From Trissonchulus latispiculum (Eukaryota > Nematoda > Enoplea > Enoplida > Ironidae): 64,000 nucleotides of DNA. Each line of letters starts with the position of its first letter. Position 1 is the stretch's first letter. A program made the translations under genes and the position numbers. The notes beneath the pieces are model-generated. The model made no database searches. It worked only from the letters and a program-made list of their open reading frames with translations, and had not been told where the DNA came from. Shown piece by piece: positions 40,876 to 52,275 of the stretch. The stretch lies in the NCBI GenBank assembly GCA_030248195.1, contig JASAND010030839.1, positions 1 through 64,000 of the forward strand, given 5' to 3'.

Positions 40876-41784
40876 GCAAAAACGCCAAACCATGAAAAAC
40901 AGCTCTCGGCAATTGTCCCAAAACTGCAGGTGTAATGCCGTTTTCTAATTGCTTGCATGAGTTGAGAGAAAGCCGTGTTCAACACTATTTGGTTGCGATT
41001 TTCAAAATTGTTTTCGTTGCTGTGTATAGGTAGAGATGCTGCAGAGACCTCTCCGTTGGTCATAACATGTCCTTTTGGACTACATATATGGACAATATTT
41101 GACCGACGGACCAACGCTGTAAAAGCTGTCGAAATATTGCAATATTTGATTTTTCGAAAAATGATCATTTTTGGACCTCGAAAATGAGGTTTCGCTGTTG
41201 TTATCTCATAAACCGTAAGAAATCGCAGAATACTTCCAAGAGTAAAGTTGTAACTATTGGTGAGGTTAGTCTTATGACTATATATGACTTTTTGTGCCTA
41301 TGTAGATCCCACATGGTTTCCTAGACCCCTCAAAAGTTAAAGTTAAACACTTTTAAAATTATCCCTATATATTATTTTAATTTCTAATTATTTCCCGAAT
41401 ACGTTCACTCACTATTAATGCAAAAGCTACTTACATGTCCAGTTGAGGCAGTCACATGTGGCAGGTTACGTTTATCTCTATTGTATGATTATCAGTATTA
41501 AATTAGGTCACAATCCAAACTATTTAACTTACTGTAAGTCTAAAACATTTTGCCATCATGAACAGTTTTTAATGGGTACAGGTTAACAATTCCCATTGGA
41601 TTACTAATGCCAAAATTAAAATGATCGTAGCTAACCAGCAATATTAGATAACAGTTATCCAATTTTCTAGATTTTCAACCAATCCTAAGATAATAGCTAA
41701 CTGATATCTTTTATATCTGATAACTGTTATCTATTTTCCTTGAATGATAACAGTGATCCACGAAAAATAGATTACAGCTAAAAA
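40876..41784. other. No gene; gataactgttatct repeats near the end
   Basis: AT-rich DNA. The last 150 bp hold gataactgttatct-type motifs ending in ttttacagtg, the inverse of the terminus at 14916. Confidence 0.4.
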
Positions 41785-41816
41785 ATTTTTTTACAGTGTT
41801 GGTTTTATAGCTGCAA

Positions 41817-41935
41817 AACACATTTCCTTGAGTTAAGCCTGCAACAGATACTTCTGCTTCAGGTGCAACCGCGTCCACATCATCTTCAGGTCCTAAATAA
41901 CGGAATTTGTATTTGTAGTCTTTCAGAACGGTGTA
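41817..41935 (-). other. Possible isolated coding exon
   Basis: On the minus strand a stop-free, coding-like stretch follows an acceptor-like gatcacag. It encodes Ser-Lys-Tyr-Thr-Val-Leu-Lys-Asp-Tyr-Lys-Tyr and then an acidic Gly-Pro-Glu-Asp-Asp-Val-Asp segment. It may be an exon of a host gene or a duplicated exon. I find no neighbouring exon and no family. Confidence 0.25.
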
Positions 41936-42239
41936 TTTAGAAGCCTGTGATCAGCCATCGAAATACGGTGAATGTATTGGGGGTGAGAATGGTGTAGTTG
42001 GCTGTGGTGTGCGAAGAATGCTCATTCAAAGTTAAAGTGCTGATTGATTCGTCACTCAAGATAAGTAACTAATGGATCTGTCGAGAAAAGTAACTAATGA
42101 ATTGTTCTCACGCAGTTAGCTCACTTTCAGTTGTATACAGAAGATGACTAACTCAAAAGTATAGTAAATTTGAAAAATTGAAATATAAATACATGCGGTT
42201 ACTAAAATACGGAAATCAATTGAAGTATCTGTCGAAAGT

Positions 42240-42920
42240 CTTTGAAACAGTTTTGTACGTCCAAAACTAGAATTGTACGATCACAGCCATTCAAAACTAG
42301 AATTGTACGGCGGAGGACATACAAAACTAGTTTTGTACAGAATGACCCATATAAGTATACTTTATAGCACACCTTAGCGTGCATTCACTGATTTATACGC
42401 ACGCCGTGTGGGAAGCTCCGAGTGTGGGGCACGAGTGCGCGAAGAGCACGAGTGCCACGCACGAGGGCTTCCCATACGACGTACGCAGTACAAATTAGTG
42501 AACAACGCTAAGGTGTGTTGTAAAGTACTTATACAACGATTCAACCTCTCCTTAATTGATTAAACCTTACTCATTTATGTTGCAGCTGACAGCTAAGTTT
42601 AGACAAATTTCAATATGAAGTGGCAGCAACATTATTGCTTGCCATGGCTGGGAGACCTACTTTTTGGAGGTTGGAGCTAGAAAAAAGGTTGGACCTTTTT
42701 TACCTAGCTGTCTAGGTTGGAGCTCTGCTGTACACACTGCTGTAGCATGCAGGCAACTGTATGCTACAGCAATTTAGATTAGGGACCGGCTTCCCATCGT
42801 GCAGCGTGCGTATAACTCAGTTATACGCACGCTGCACTGTGCATTATCTGATTTATATGCACAGTCTTTACATAGGAAAAGTGCAAAAGAGTTGTATAAA
42901 ACTAGTTTTGTACGCTTTCG
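42240..42920. repeat. acaaaactagttttgtac palindromes with two hairpins
   Basis: Half or full palindromes occur at 42247-42345 and 42893-42912. Between them lie a long imperfect hairpin (about 42368-42528: cttagcgtgcattcactga versus tagtgaacaacgctaagg, with cacgagtg repeats in the loop) and a perfect palindrome at about 42801-42835 (gcagcgtgcgtataac / gttatacgcacgctgc with a 3 nt loop). Confidence 0.65.
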
Positions 42921-43107
42921 GGTTATACACATAACATACTACATCTCCATAGGGGTCCAGCAAGTGCGAAAAAAGAAAAAATGACAAATATTTTTGAGAC
43001 TGCCATTGTTTGTTAATGTAGTTAAATACAAAAAAACAAGATAATTGGCATGAATGGGTTGCCGCTGCATTTTCTTTCTTATAAACAAGATAACTCAAGT
43101 TTCCGTG

Positions 43108-43505
43108 TCAAATATCACGAAATCCGTACATTTTTCGGAAATTTCGATTTGAGCTTCGAAATCAGCGTGGTCGAACTAGCATATGACCAACTTTTCAGAA
43201 AAATTAGAGATAAAGCATTTTGTGATTCAAAGTCCAACTTTCCGTGAGTTCACGCAATTTCATTTTTTCGGTTGTAACTTTCCGCATTTCCGAAGGTGCC
43301 TTAAGATGAAAAGTTTCTCAGATCGGCGAGATTTTTCATTTAAGTACCAAATCGACCGGTTTCGGGTAATTGTTTCAAAATACAGAATCTTCAGGTTCGA
43401 ATATCACGAAATCCGTAAATGTTCCGAAAGTTTTGATTTCGAAAATTTCGAAATCAGTGCCATCGAATTAGCGTATGACCGACTTTTGAGACCAACTTTT
43501 GAGAC
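43108..43505. repeat. Diverged duplication of a ~100 bp segment
   Basis: aatatcacgaaatccgta, then cgaaatcagcgtggtcgaa and catatgaccaacttttcaga at 43108-43205, recur diverged at 43398-43500. Non-coding. Confidence 0.5.
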
Positions 43506-43653
43506 CAACCAACCAACCAAGTAAATAATGTATGTATGTATGATAAAAACGTAGCCAACACATATCGTGCAGAGCTGAAAATTCGAACTTTCGCGCAGTG
43601 AGCTCGAAAGCTGTGCTGGGTATTAAAGCCACGTTCAGTGACCATGTATGATT

Positions 43654-43970
43654 AGGAACCTCGTCCAAATGTGAACGGTATATTACAAACGTTGTTTGTT
43701 TGTTAGAAACATACCGCACGTACGGTTTGAAAGTAAATCTACGCTTTCCAATAAGTTCGTTTTTCTGTACTCTTATTTTAAACGTTACTGCTTTTACGTG
43801 TATGTGCAGTTATGCAGGTGCCTGTCAAATTCAGAAAAGGCTAGCTTAAGCTTCAATTGAGAAAAGGAAAAACTTGCATACAACCTACGGTAGTAATATA
43901 CGATTTATTCTACGCTTTCAAAAGCATACTTTGCTATGAATATACGCTTTTGGTTTGGACGAGGTTCCTT
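43654..43970. repeat. 317 bp MITE with aggaacctcgtccaaa ends
   Basis: Perfect 16 bp inverted ends aggaacctcgtccaaa and tttggacgaggttcct. Flanks read att and tag, compatible with a TA-type insertion. No coding frame. Confidence 0.75.
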
Positions 43971-44250
43971 AGCGTGCATTAATTAAAGCTAATATGAACG
44001 TTAAAATTCCAGAGGAAAAGAGATTAAATAAACTTTGGATCAAAGCTACCATTTCAACTAACGAACGCTAATTCAAAGCTAACTTCAACAAATTCTAACG
44101 ATGGAAACAAAAGTGAAATGTTTTTGTTATTATTTTGAACATTTCGTTACTTTGTGAACTTTGTGTCTGCACTGAACATTTTACATTACTATTTATCTAC
44201 AATATGAACTGAGAAAATGTTAGCCTACATTTTGGTGTTAAGATCGCTTC
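43971..44250. other. No gene seen
   Basis: Short AT-rich spacer before the second TTAA element. Confidence 0.35.
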
Positions 44251-45410
44251 TTAAGGGGGGGGGGCTACGAACAGGTTGGAACGACATCGTCTTAGAGAGC
44301 TACTTTCCCCCCAACGTTAGCCAACACATCAAAGTAAAACTTTTAGGGTGGGCAACAATATATCTCATATACACCGTTTTTGGCAGGACGCCAAAGATCT
44401 AATTTTGCGAAAAATGGGATTTTTCAAATAGGTTTTTTCAACTCTGGTGGATTAATTCTGAAACTTTTAGCAATAAATATTAAGTGTTACTAGTGCTAAA
44501 TACTAAAAGTATATCGGCTTTCGAGCGGTGCTTCCTTCTTCAGCTATAACAGCCCAAAGTTTGAAATTTGGCAAAACGTTGCCATGTGACCGTGGGACGT
44601 TTTCGATCTAATAAAATTGACAGCCCCTAAACTACCCCAGCTTTTTACCAAATATTAGGCTCTGGTAGGGACAAACTGTCTGTAAGTTTCGAGGGCTTTG
44701 GTTTTCTGGTTAGTCTGCTAGCATACTTTTTGTTAAGAAATAACCCTTATTTTTAGACCTGAAAAGCTAGCTAAACGCGACAAAAATGGGGCCAAAAAGT
44801 TTTTGTCTCCGATTTTGCCGAAAAGGTGCTTGTGGGGGTAATTTGACCTGCTGAATCCGAATATAAATCCGTTTTTCGATGTGACGCTTCCTTTGTTCAG
44901 TATGCGCTTACAACTGTCTTAGAGCTTTTTGGAGCGATCGCCATCCATACTTCGGGCAATCAATCCAGCATTTCTAAACATTTAAGCGAGGTTTAGTGGC
45001 CATGCTTTCTGCACATCTTGGTACACTCACTGGTCTGTAAAGCGCAGAGTTTCAGCCTATGCTGCTACAGTACTTTGGAGTAATTGACTCACATCTTCGA
45101 AATGGCACCAAACAGCTACAATATTGATAATGTAATCTTGCACTGCGAACACAGGGATTAACGAAATCACGTCACTTTTACATAAGTTAAGACAGATTCT
45201 TGGAGTTTAATTGGAGCAAAGTTGGGTTTATTTGGTAAACCACAGCGCAATAGACGTTAGTTAACCTACACCCAAACAGACCTACAGCACCCAATTTTTC
45301 GCACTTTGATTGTATCTCCCAGAAAAGGATACAATGGTCTAGAGATTATTTTACACGGTATCAAAGCACTATATGTCAGAACTCTTTCTGGAAAATTTGG
45401 GTACCGTACC

Positions 45411-47970
45411 CATACATTAAAACAGGGTCCGGTTCTGGGGGGTCAACGATAATTTTACCTTAATCATTCATGAAATATTGCACTTTAGCACAGAGTCAAC
45501 TACCGTATACTTAGGCTTTGCATGCCAGTATTTCCTATAATCTACAAAATACCCCCTCTTGCCGCCGCCCGCCCCGGCGCGGCGTGTCCACCGAATTAGT
45601 AGAAGAAGTTAGAAAAAGTGAGAAAGATAAAATTTTCGATTGCAATCTAAGTTAAGAGTTTAGAGATAAAACAATGGGTTGAAAAAGAAGGACAACAGCT
45701 AAAAACGTCGGCACACACCGCGTATCCGGGTAGACTTTTGGTGCCACCGGCACAACTACTGTTAGGGCCCACAAAGAATAAACTAATCGGCTACCCCCCC
45801 CCCGATCAATACACACACTTCACTATACGTATATACTACGCAACAACTTATAACTAAACAATGATTAAACACAGAAGGACAAACACACCACACCGGAGCG
45901 AGCAACGACAGCAGTAGGTACACCTAACTACCAACCAGAAGCCCCTCCCGACAGATTCCACTCAACGAGACATACTTTACCGTGACAATTACAAAAACTG
46001 CGTGTAGTTGACTAAAAAATTAACAAACGGCGGGGCTAGATGTGGGTTTTTGTCCCAACAGCGATCCGGGTCATGACCCCGCCTCCCGCAAAACTGGCAT
46101 TTGGGTCTAGGAGGTCCCGCCGGTTTCGCTAAACTTTCTAGCTTCTTTTCAAAATATTCTTTCAAAGCTTGCAATTCTTTAGAAAAATACATTTTAGTAG
46201 TATTTACCCCCTCTTTAGACTCGACTTGATAAATAGGGGCTACTGCATCTATGACCTCGTCGGGTTGACATTTGGCCAATCGAGTCCATGGTGGGTTCAC
46301 CTTGCGAAAAAATAGCAGCCAAAGTCATGGAATAGTCCCCTGAATTTGCGCCGTTTGAGGTGGAGTGACGTTCTGGGTCCCCAAATCTTGAGCACCCCCC
46401 AAAATTTGAGAATTCAAAGCATTTCGCACCGGTTGGGAAGGGTCAAGGTCCGCTCCGGGGCAGCTTGAACCGGATTAAGACCCTGAGCTGGGGAGGCCTG
46501 ACTGTCCACTAACTAAATCAGGTCACCCACAGGGGTTTCTCTACCCTCCCCCGAGGGTCCCCCCACCTGTTCATTACGATTTTGAACTTTCTCGGCCGTA
46601 ATTTGTTGCTGGCAATATGTATTTGCCAACCGCTGGGGGGGGGCTAACCCGCTCTTTTTACACAGACGCTCTTGAAAATTCTGCATCAAAATGTACAGGT
46701 CGCCCTCCCCTTTTTTCTAAATAAGGGTCGATATCAATCACCTTTGACAAAGGGGAACCCCGCCGTGGGATGCTTTCACCATCTTGGTTTTCCCCCCGAC
46801 CCGATTCTGACAAGGGGGCGTCAGACCTCCCCAACAGCAACTTTACAGTAGTTTCAGACTGGTTACAGGACAGAGAAGCACCCGGGCTCACCCCCCCCAG
46901 ACCCAGGAGCGACTGACAAGGGGTGAAGACCCGTCCCGGAACAACTTCCAGCCACCCCACTTTCTTCTCTCGGAGGGCCGTAACGCCCCGACAGACTATT
47001 ACTAAAATCTGACACAGACACTGTAGGGGAGGGGGAGCATAAAATGTGGACAAATTAACCCCACCCCGCCAATTTTCATCCTGTTGGGGGTGGAGGAATC
47101 ACTCACAACCCTGAGAGAAGCCCCCCCCCAAGTGAACGCTGAAAAGTTAACAAACTAGACGAAACGGAGGGTAACCCCCCATTCTGCTGCATACTTAGCA
47201 TGGAATCTGAACGGGGAGGGGGCCGGGGGCGATTCCCCCCCCGACTGGTCCGTCGCTCCGGGGGTGGGGTGGGGGTTAGGGGGCCCCCCCGAACTGTCTC
47301 CCCCCCCCCAAAAGTCACCCCTCCCACTGTCCATTTCTGTCATTTTTGAAGTCTCAAATTTGCTTTCTCGAATTGAGAAAGTTCGTAAAAAGGTACCACT
47401 TTTTCGTGTAAATTTCGTATTATACTACGAGTGGTAGGTCCAGAAAATTTGTTGGACATCTACCACTGTCACGGTCGCCACTTTTGTCGGGTATGAAACC
47501 CTGGTGCTAGTTTCACGATATGACTGACCGTATTGGTTGCAAGTTCTCGTCGAAGGTGTGTGATGTCCAGGCTTCAATAAAACGGTGATGTAGTTGATTG
47601 GTATTAGGCTAAAATAGGGCTCGCTCGTGAATGTCCGAACTCGTATACTAACAAAGCTATTTATTCGGATATCGAAAGAAACCAAACATTATCCAGACAT
47701 AAATTTGACTCAAGCTACAGAAATACTCAACCAAAACTAGACAATCACAAAATAGCAGAACTGGCGAACTTCGCACCAGACGACCTACCCACAACTCGAC
47801 CAACACCCCAACTGTCTAATAATCCGCCATTCTGAACTAGTTCATACGTATGAGTCATAACAAGCCATGACGATATTTTTACCTTAATCATTTATGAAAT
47901 ATTGCTCTTTAGCACACAGTCAACTACCGTATACTTAGGCTTTGCATGCCAATATTTCCTATAATCTACA
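45411..47970 (-). mobile_element. Nested gag-only LTR retroelement with 5 bp target duplication
   Basis: Lies inside the TTAA element with gtacc on both sides (45406-45410 and 47971-47975). Minus-strand 5' LTR 47970-47485 begins tgtagattataggaaatat and ends cccgaca. A primer site tggcgaccgtgacag (47480-47466) follows 4 nt later and resembles a tRNA-Arg 3' end. A polypurine-like aagagggggtattt precedes the 3' LTR start at 45546. The 3' LTR is only 136 bp: it matches the 5' LTR for ~105 bp and then diverges. There is no pol, so it is non-autonomous. Confidence 0.75.
45989..47343 (-). pseudogene. Broken gag with CCHC zinc knuckle
   Basis: A gag-like region of the nested element. The ATG at 47343 lies 120 nt after the primer site and opens a Gly/Pro-rich frame. 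Frames then change at G/C homopolymers (segments 47343-47155, 47053-46658, 46300-45989). The last segment holds Cys-Gln-Phe-Cys-Gly-Arg-Arg-Gly-His-Asp-Pro-Asp-Arg-Cys, a perfect C-x2-C-x4-H-x4-C nucleocapsid knuckle, after a helical, charged part. Nothing resembling protease or polymerase follows. Broken by several frameshifts, some possibly sequence errors in homopolymers. Confidence 0.65.
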
Positions 47971-48274
47971 GTACCTTGCGCATGGCGATCAGGGTGATAC
48001 GAAGTTTGTGTACGTGTCATGTCGTGCTTTGGACCTACAACACCAACTTCTGATGGCTCCACAGGACGCTAAGCTGCATGGAATTCTTTCAAACTTTAAA
48101 CTATTTTACACTAAACCTAATACTATTATGTGGCAAAAACTAGATAGCTTTTCCAACATCGCACTTTAGTGAAATTCGTAGCACAAAGAAGGTTAATTTG
48201 TAGCACTTAATTTAATTAAGGCCAATTCACATTAATTCACAAATTTTTTTTTCCCTTAGTGCCACACCCCAGTT

Positions 48275-48580
48275 GCTTTCGCGATGAGGGGTAACGCCAG
48301 ACCCATTTTGCTCAGGGTCCATAGTCTGGCGTTGAATAATTGCAAATGCAATTACCCGAGGCATAGGCAAGGCTACTGCCGGGGCAGAAGTGATCACGAT
48401 GCGCTCACTGGATCCTGATCACCCGTTAGCTCCATTCAAGGGGTTTCCCCCTTGACTGGCCAACTCCTTGAAAATCTCGGATAAGTACACAACAATTACG
48501 GGGGGAATACTCTGGCACCACAGCGCCATGCCTACTCTCTAAACAATTTTGTTGCCGCCTGGCAACAGACAATTTTGATG
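48275..48580 (+). ncRNA. Candidate structured non-coding RNA (snRNA-like features)
   Basis: A GC-rich island dense in perfect hairpins. cgccagac pairs with gtctggcg inside an outer ggggtaa/ttaccc stem (48289-48355). gtgatca pairs with tgatcac (about 48391-48424). tcaagggg-tttc-ccccttga is at about 48436-48455. At the end is acaattttgttgccgcctggcaaca (48544-48568), an Sm-site-like aattttg followed by a ttgcc/ggcaa stem, the arrangement found at the 3' end of Sm-class snRNAs. The segments gtgatcacga and ctccattcaa recall U1 stem-loops I and II only loosely. The class and strand are uncertain. Confidence 0.3.
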
Positions 48581-49599
48581 TTTCTTGTTTTGAGTTGCGA
48601 AAGCGGAGTACATCTGCATTCCTCCGCAGTCAACTCAAGTGTTCGCTTGTGTGTAAAAGTGCGCGTTTGTGAAAGCGTACCGTTTGGGAATTCAAAATTC
48701 TGCAGTTTAATTTATAAATAATAAATTAATTTTAAAAAGAAAACTGACCCCAGTTTTCCAAAGCTTGGCTGCCTTGGCAAAGTCTGCTCTCCGTTTCTAC
48801 GCCCCGAATGCCGAGGCTGGACGTGTTTTCCCTATCTAATCGAATAAAGACAGAGCGTGCAGTGTAAACCGAGCAATTTCAAGAAATAGAAAGTGATAAT
48901 GCTACAGTAGATGCTGCTGTTGTTTTCAACCGCAAGGAGATGTCAAGCTAACTGATACAATCCTATGCATAGAAATTATTATTCTTTTACCTTCTGTCCA
49001 CGTACGAACGATATATATATGCATACCGTACGCTGTCCCAGTAGAACTTAGCTGTCAATGGTCACGTATATTTCCACAGAGTGTAATTAAGCCATGCTGC
49101 ACCAGTTACTATTGTTATGGCAGTTATTCCAAAAAATTCCATGTTATTCATGCAACGCCAGAAGTCAGAATATATGTCAGGAAAATAAGTAGCAGCTTTA
49201 TCTGAAATTAACCAGGGATGTGATATTAACTTACGTAATTAAGGCATTTAATTCAAACATTCGCAGATAATCCCGGATAGTGCGTTTCGGAAAGTGTTGG
49301 TAGTGCAGTGGTAGTGTTATATGAGTTTTCATAAACTTTTAGAGGCGTGCATGCACTGAAACAACCTGCAGGTTTCTCAAAAACGATTTTATTCTAAGCT
49401 TATCTTTTATCCGACCAATCTGCGTAAGCATCGAATCTCCCTCAGTGAGGGTAATTTATTCAATCTAAATAAACGTTCAGAAAACTTATCTTTGTAAGCA
49501 GCCACTTTCTCGTCGTGCTGGATCGGATCGAGCCAATTCACAAATTCGTAGCATTCTACAAACTTGTAGAATTTTCGTTCAATTGAAATTTGAATTTCA
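48581..49599. other. No gene seen
   Basis: About 1 kb of AT-rich DNA without a recognised feature. Confidence 0.4.
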
Positions 49600-50237
49600 C
49601 CTAAGATGGGGTGCCCCGAATTTGTTCGTTTGGCCTACTTTTTGGCAAAGTTTTAGAGCATGGGTGTGATCAAAAAATACTTGGCCGTTGGTTCATAGCT
49701 GCCTTCCATCCATGCGCAGCCGTCGGGTTTATGTGCCCGACCCCCTCTTTTTCACAACTACCAACATAATTAATTAAAATTCTCTGCTGGCTGCAAGACC
49801 CTGGCTTCAAGGTTGCCATTTGCCAATGATTCGGCACATGTGCCCCTATCTGCTGAAAAATACTAGACGTCTCTATCTTATTTGCATCTAAAGGAATTAC
49901 TCTTCAAAGTTGAAGTTTCGGCAAAATTTTAAAATTTTTGGCTAACGAAAGGATATTTTACTACTGGTGCGAGAAAATGTTATGTTCTCAACTTCTAAGA
50001 CAGCACAGAAATACTGCTGATATATAACTAGCGATAGTACCGGAACAAACACTGACAAAACTTTTTAAATATTTTTGGCTTCATACATATCATTCTTTCC
50101 TTCCTTCTTTAAATCCACCCATTCCGGATGAATGAAAGCGTTCCGATCTCTGTTTGGAATGAAAAGCTCCGGTCTTCTGCGTTGACGCAGAACAGGCGAT
50201 GGTGCCCGAAGTATAGGTGGTGGTAAGGCAGCAGGAA

Positions 50238-51450
50238 TCAGGAATGATCAGGAACCGTTAACCACGAAGGCCGAGGAACGGACGACGGAAGTTGCGCTCT
50301 CGGCCGTGTCGTGGTGTCTCGACCAAGGATTTGGTTTACATGGCGCCGCCAACTGACAGAACCAACTTTAACTCTGTAAGAGACTAGAGAGGTTCTCTGC
50401 AGAATAACTTGAACCCACTTCGGTTTTCGTTGCCTTCGGTAGTCTTTTACCCAAACGTTTGGGCCCACGACAAAGGACCGAGTTTGGGCAGAATTAGGGA
50501 ACGAAGCCTTGGGGAGTGGTTTAAGCAATTCGAGGCGGTTACGCAGCATCCTCCCCATCAACAATTCGGATGGAGACTTGTCAGTAAACAGAGTTGGGGT
50601 GGAACGATAGACAAACAGGAATTTATCCAGTTTTTCTTTGTTCGAGATAACTGTCCCTTGCAGCCGCTTGAAGGTGTTCTGAAAAATCTGCACAAATCTT
50701 TCAGCTGCGCCATTGGTTGACGGATGGTATGGAGCTGTATAAATGTGCTTGATCTCACATCGCTTTGTCTAGGAGTTAAACTCGAACGAGTGGAGAGGCG
50801 CCCCGTTGTCTGTTACAATTTGAGCTGGCAACCCGAAACGGGCAAAAATAGAGGATATGGTAGAAATGACAATAGAGGCTGAAGTTGTAGAAATGGGGAT
50901 AACTTCTGGCCAGTTACTATAACTTAGCCAGAGGGTGCCCAAGAAAGGACCAGCAAAGTCTATATGTAAACGGAACCAGGGGGCCCTGGATTATTCCAAG
51001 GAACTGTTGGCGCAGGAGATGGATTACAACTGGCTGTCTGACACTGTGGCCAAGGACTAGGCTAAGGACACGCTATTTTCCATATCCTTGTCAATGTTCG
51101 GCCACCAGACGTAGTTTCTCGCTCGCTGCTTTGTGCGAACGATTCCTGGGTGAGCTTCGTGAAGCTCAGACAGAATTGATCCTCTAAATTTTGAAGGAAC
51201 CACAACTCGAAGACTGTTCATCAAACATCCATCCATCCAAGTTGATGACGAATGTTGTAATATGACTTAAGCTCCTTCTCAGTTTTGATTTCCTGGAGTT
51301 TCCAACCTGACTGCAGTGACATATACACAGCGCTGAGAACGGAATCTTCTAAAGTTGCTTCGGCAATATCTTGACTTGTAATCGGCAATCCACTTTCCAG
51401 GATGAGGCTTACCGATAGTTGGGCAAACTGGGACTGTTTATTTTGCTGAG
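50238..51450 (-). pseudogene. Ty3/gypsy integrase pseudogene
   Basis: Minus-strand remains of an LTR-retrotransposon integrase in several frames. The N-terminal zinc domain shows Leu-His-Glu-Ala-His-Pro-Gly-Ile-Val-Arg and Tyr-Val-Trp-Trp-Pro-Asn-Ile-Asp (about 51160-51080). The core shows His-Ile-Asp-Phe-Ala-Gly-Pro-Phe (about 50970-50940), Val-Thr-Asp-Asn-Gly-Ala-Pro (about 50810) and Tyr-His-Pro-Ser-Thr-Asn-Gly-Ala-Ala-Glu-Arg-Phe (about 50735-50700). The C-terminal Tyr-Arg-Ser-Thr-Pro and Pro-Ser-Glu-Leu-Leu-Met-Gly-Arg are open from 50693 to 50238. The DDE residues are recognisable but at least one stop and frameshifts interrupt it. No LTRs, gag or reverse transcriptase accompany it, so it is a truncated copy, unrelated to the intact element at 58 kb. 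Confidence 0.82.
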
Positions 51451-51474
51451 GTTCTTCCGGTGGTAAAATGCTAA

Positions 51475-51890
51475 TTTGGCATAAAATGAGGCCCTATAGG
51501 AGTACTCATTTGTGTCAAATAGCAAGAAATTTTACCGCGTGGAAAACTTTTTATGTCAACTTTAATCTTTAAAAATAGCCGAAACCGCCATTTTCAGTCT
51601 GTTGGATCCTGTGTAGAAGCCATCTGCAACCATAGAAGTCGCAAACCTTTACTAATCGAACTGAAATCTTTTGTGGGTGTGTTTTCGACCACACTGTGTT
51701 CAAATATCTCAAAATATTTTAATTTCAAAAAATTTGATAGTTTCGATTTCTGAGGTACCGTTGCCCAAAAAAGGCGTTTATTGGCATTTTTTGAAAGTTA
51801 AAGTTGACATAAAAAATTTTCACGCGACAGAATTTCTTGCCATTTGGCACAAATGAGTACTTCCATAGGATCTCTGCATATGCCAGATTA
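51475..51890. repeat. MITE-like element with ~85 bp inverted arms
   Basis: Left ggagtactcatttgtgtcaaa, agcaagaaatttta and tttttatgtcaacttta; the right end repeats these inverted (ttaaagttgacataaaaaa, agaatttcttgcca, gcacaaatgagtact). About 410 bp, non-coding. Confidence 0.75.
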
Positions 51891-52275
51891 TAGCCTTATA
51901 GCTCGCATCAGTAATAAAATTTTTCTTTCGTTAGACAAAAAGTTTTTAAATTTTTGCCGGAACTTCAACTTTGAAGAGTAATTCCCTTAGATACAGATAA
52001 GATGCAGAAGTTTAGTATTTTTTGCAGGTAGGGGCACATGTGCCAAATCATATTGGCTAATGGCAACCTTGAAGCTAGGGTCTTGCAGTCAGCAGATTTC
52101 TAATTAATTATATTGGTAGTTGTGAAAAAGGGGGGGGGGGTCGGGCACATAAACCCGACACCTGCACATGGCTGGAAGGCAGCTAAGAACCGACGACCAA
52201 GTATTTTTTGACCAAACCCATGCTCTATGACTTCGTCAAAAAGTAGGCCAATCGGACAAAGTTGGGGCAAAAGTT

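Larger units (their letters stand above)
44251..48196 (-). mobile_element. TTAA element copy B, interrupted by an LTR element
   Basis: Inverted copy of 20239-21601. Its left end is ttaagggggggggg then ctacgaaca. Homology runs 44251-45410 and resumes at 47971-48180, ending near a TTAA at 48193. The 2560 bp gap in homology is the LTR retroelement described separately. A phrase in this copy (tttttgtctccgattttgcc) also occurs in related form near 33600-33735. No transposase. Confidence 0.65.
49600..52275. repeat. Long inverted repeat arms (49600-49985 / 51895-52275)
   Basis: About 385 bp arms. Left: tttggcctactttttggcaaa, ggcacatgtgcccctatctgc, cttcaaagttgaagtttcggc. Right, inverted: gccggaacttcaactttgaag, caggtaggggcacatgtgcc, caaaaagtaggccaat. 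The arms enclose a gypsy integrase pseudogene and a small MITE. Confidence 0.7.

Noticed and set aside
48275..48580. Firm annotation as U1 or U5 snRNA
   Set aside because: Only short matches (gtgatcacga; atactctgg) with wrong spacing; kept as a low-confidence RNA candidate.
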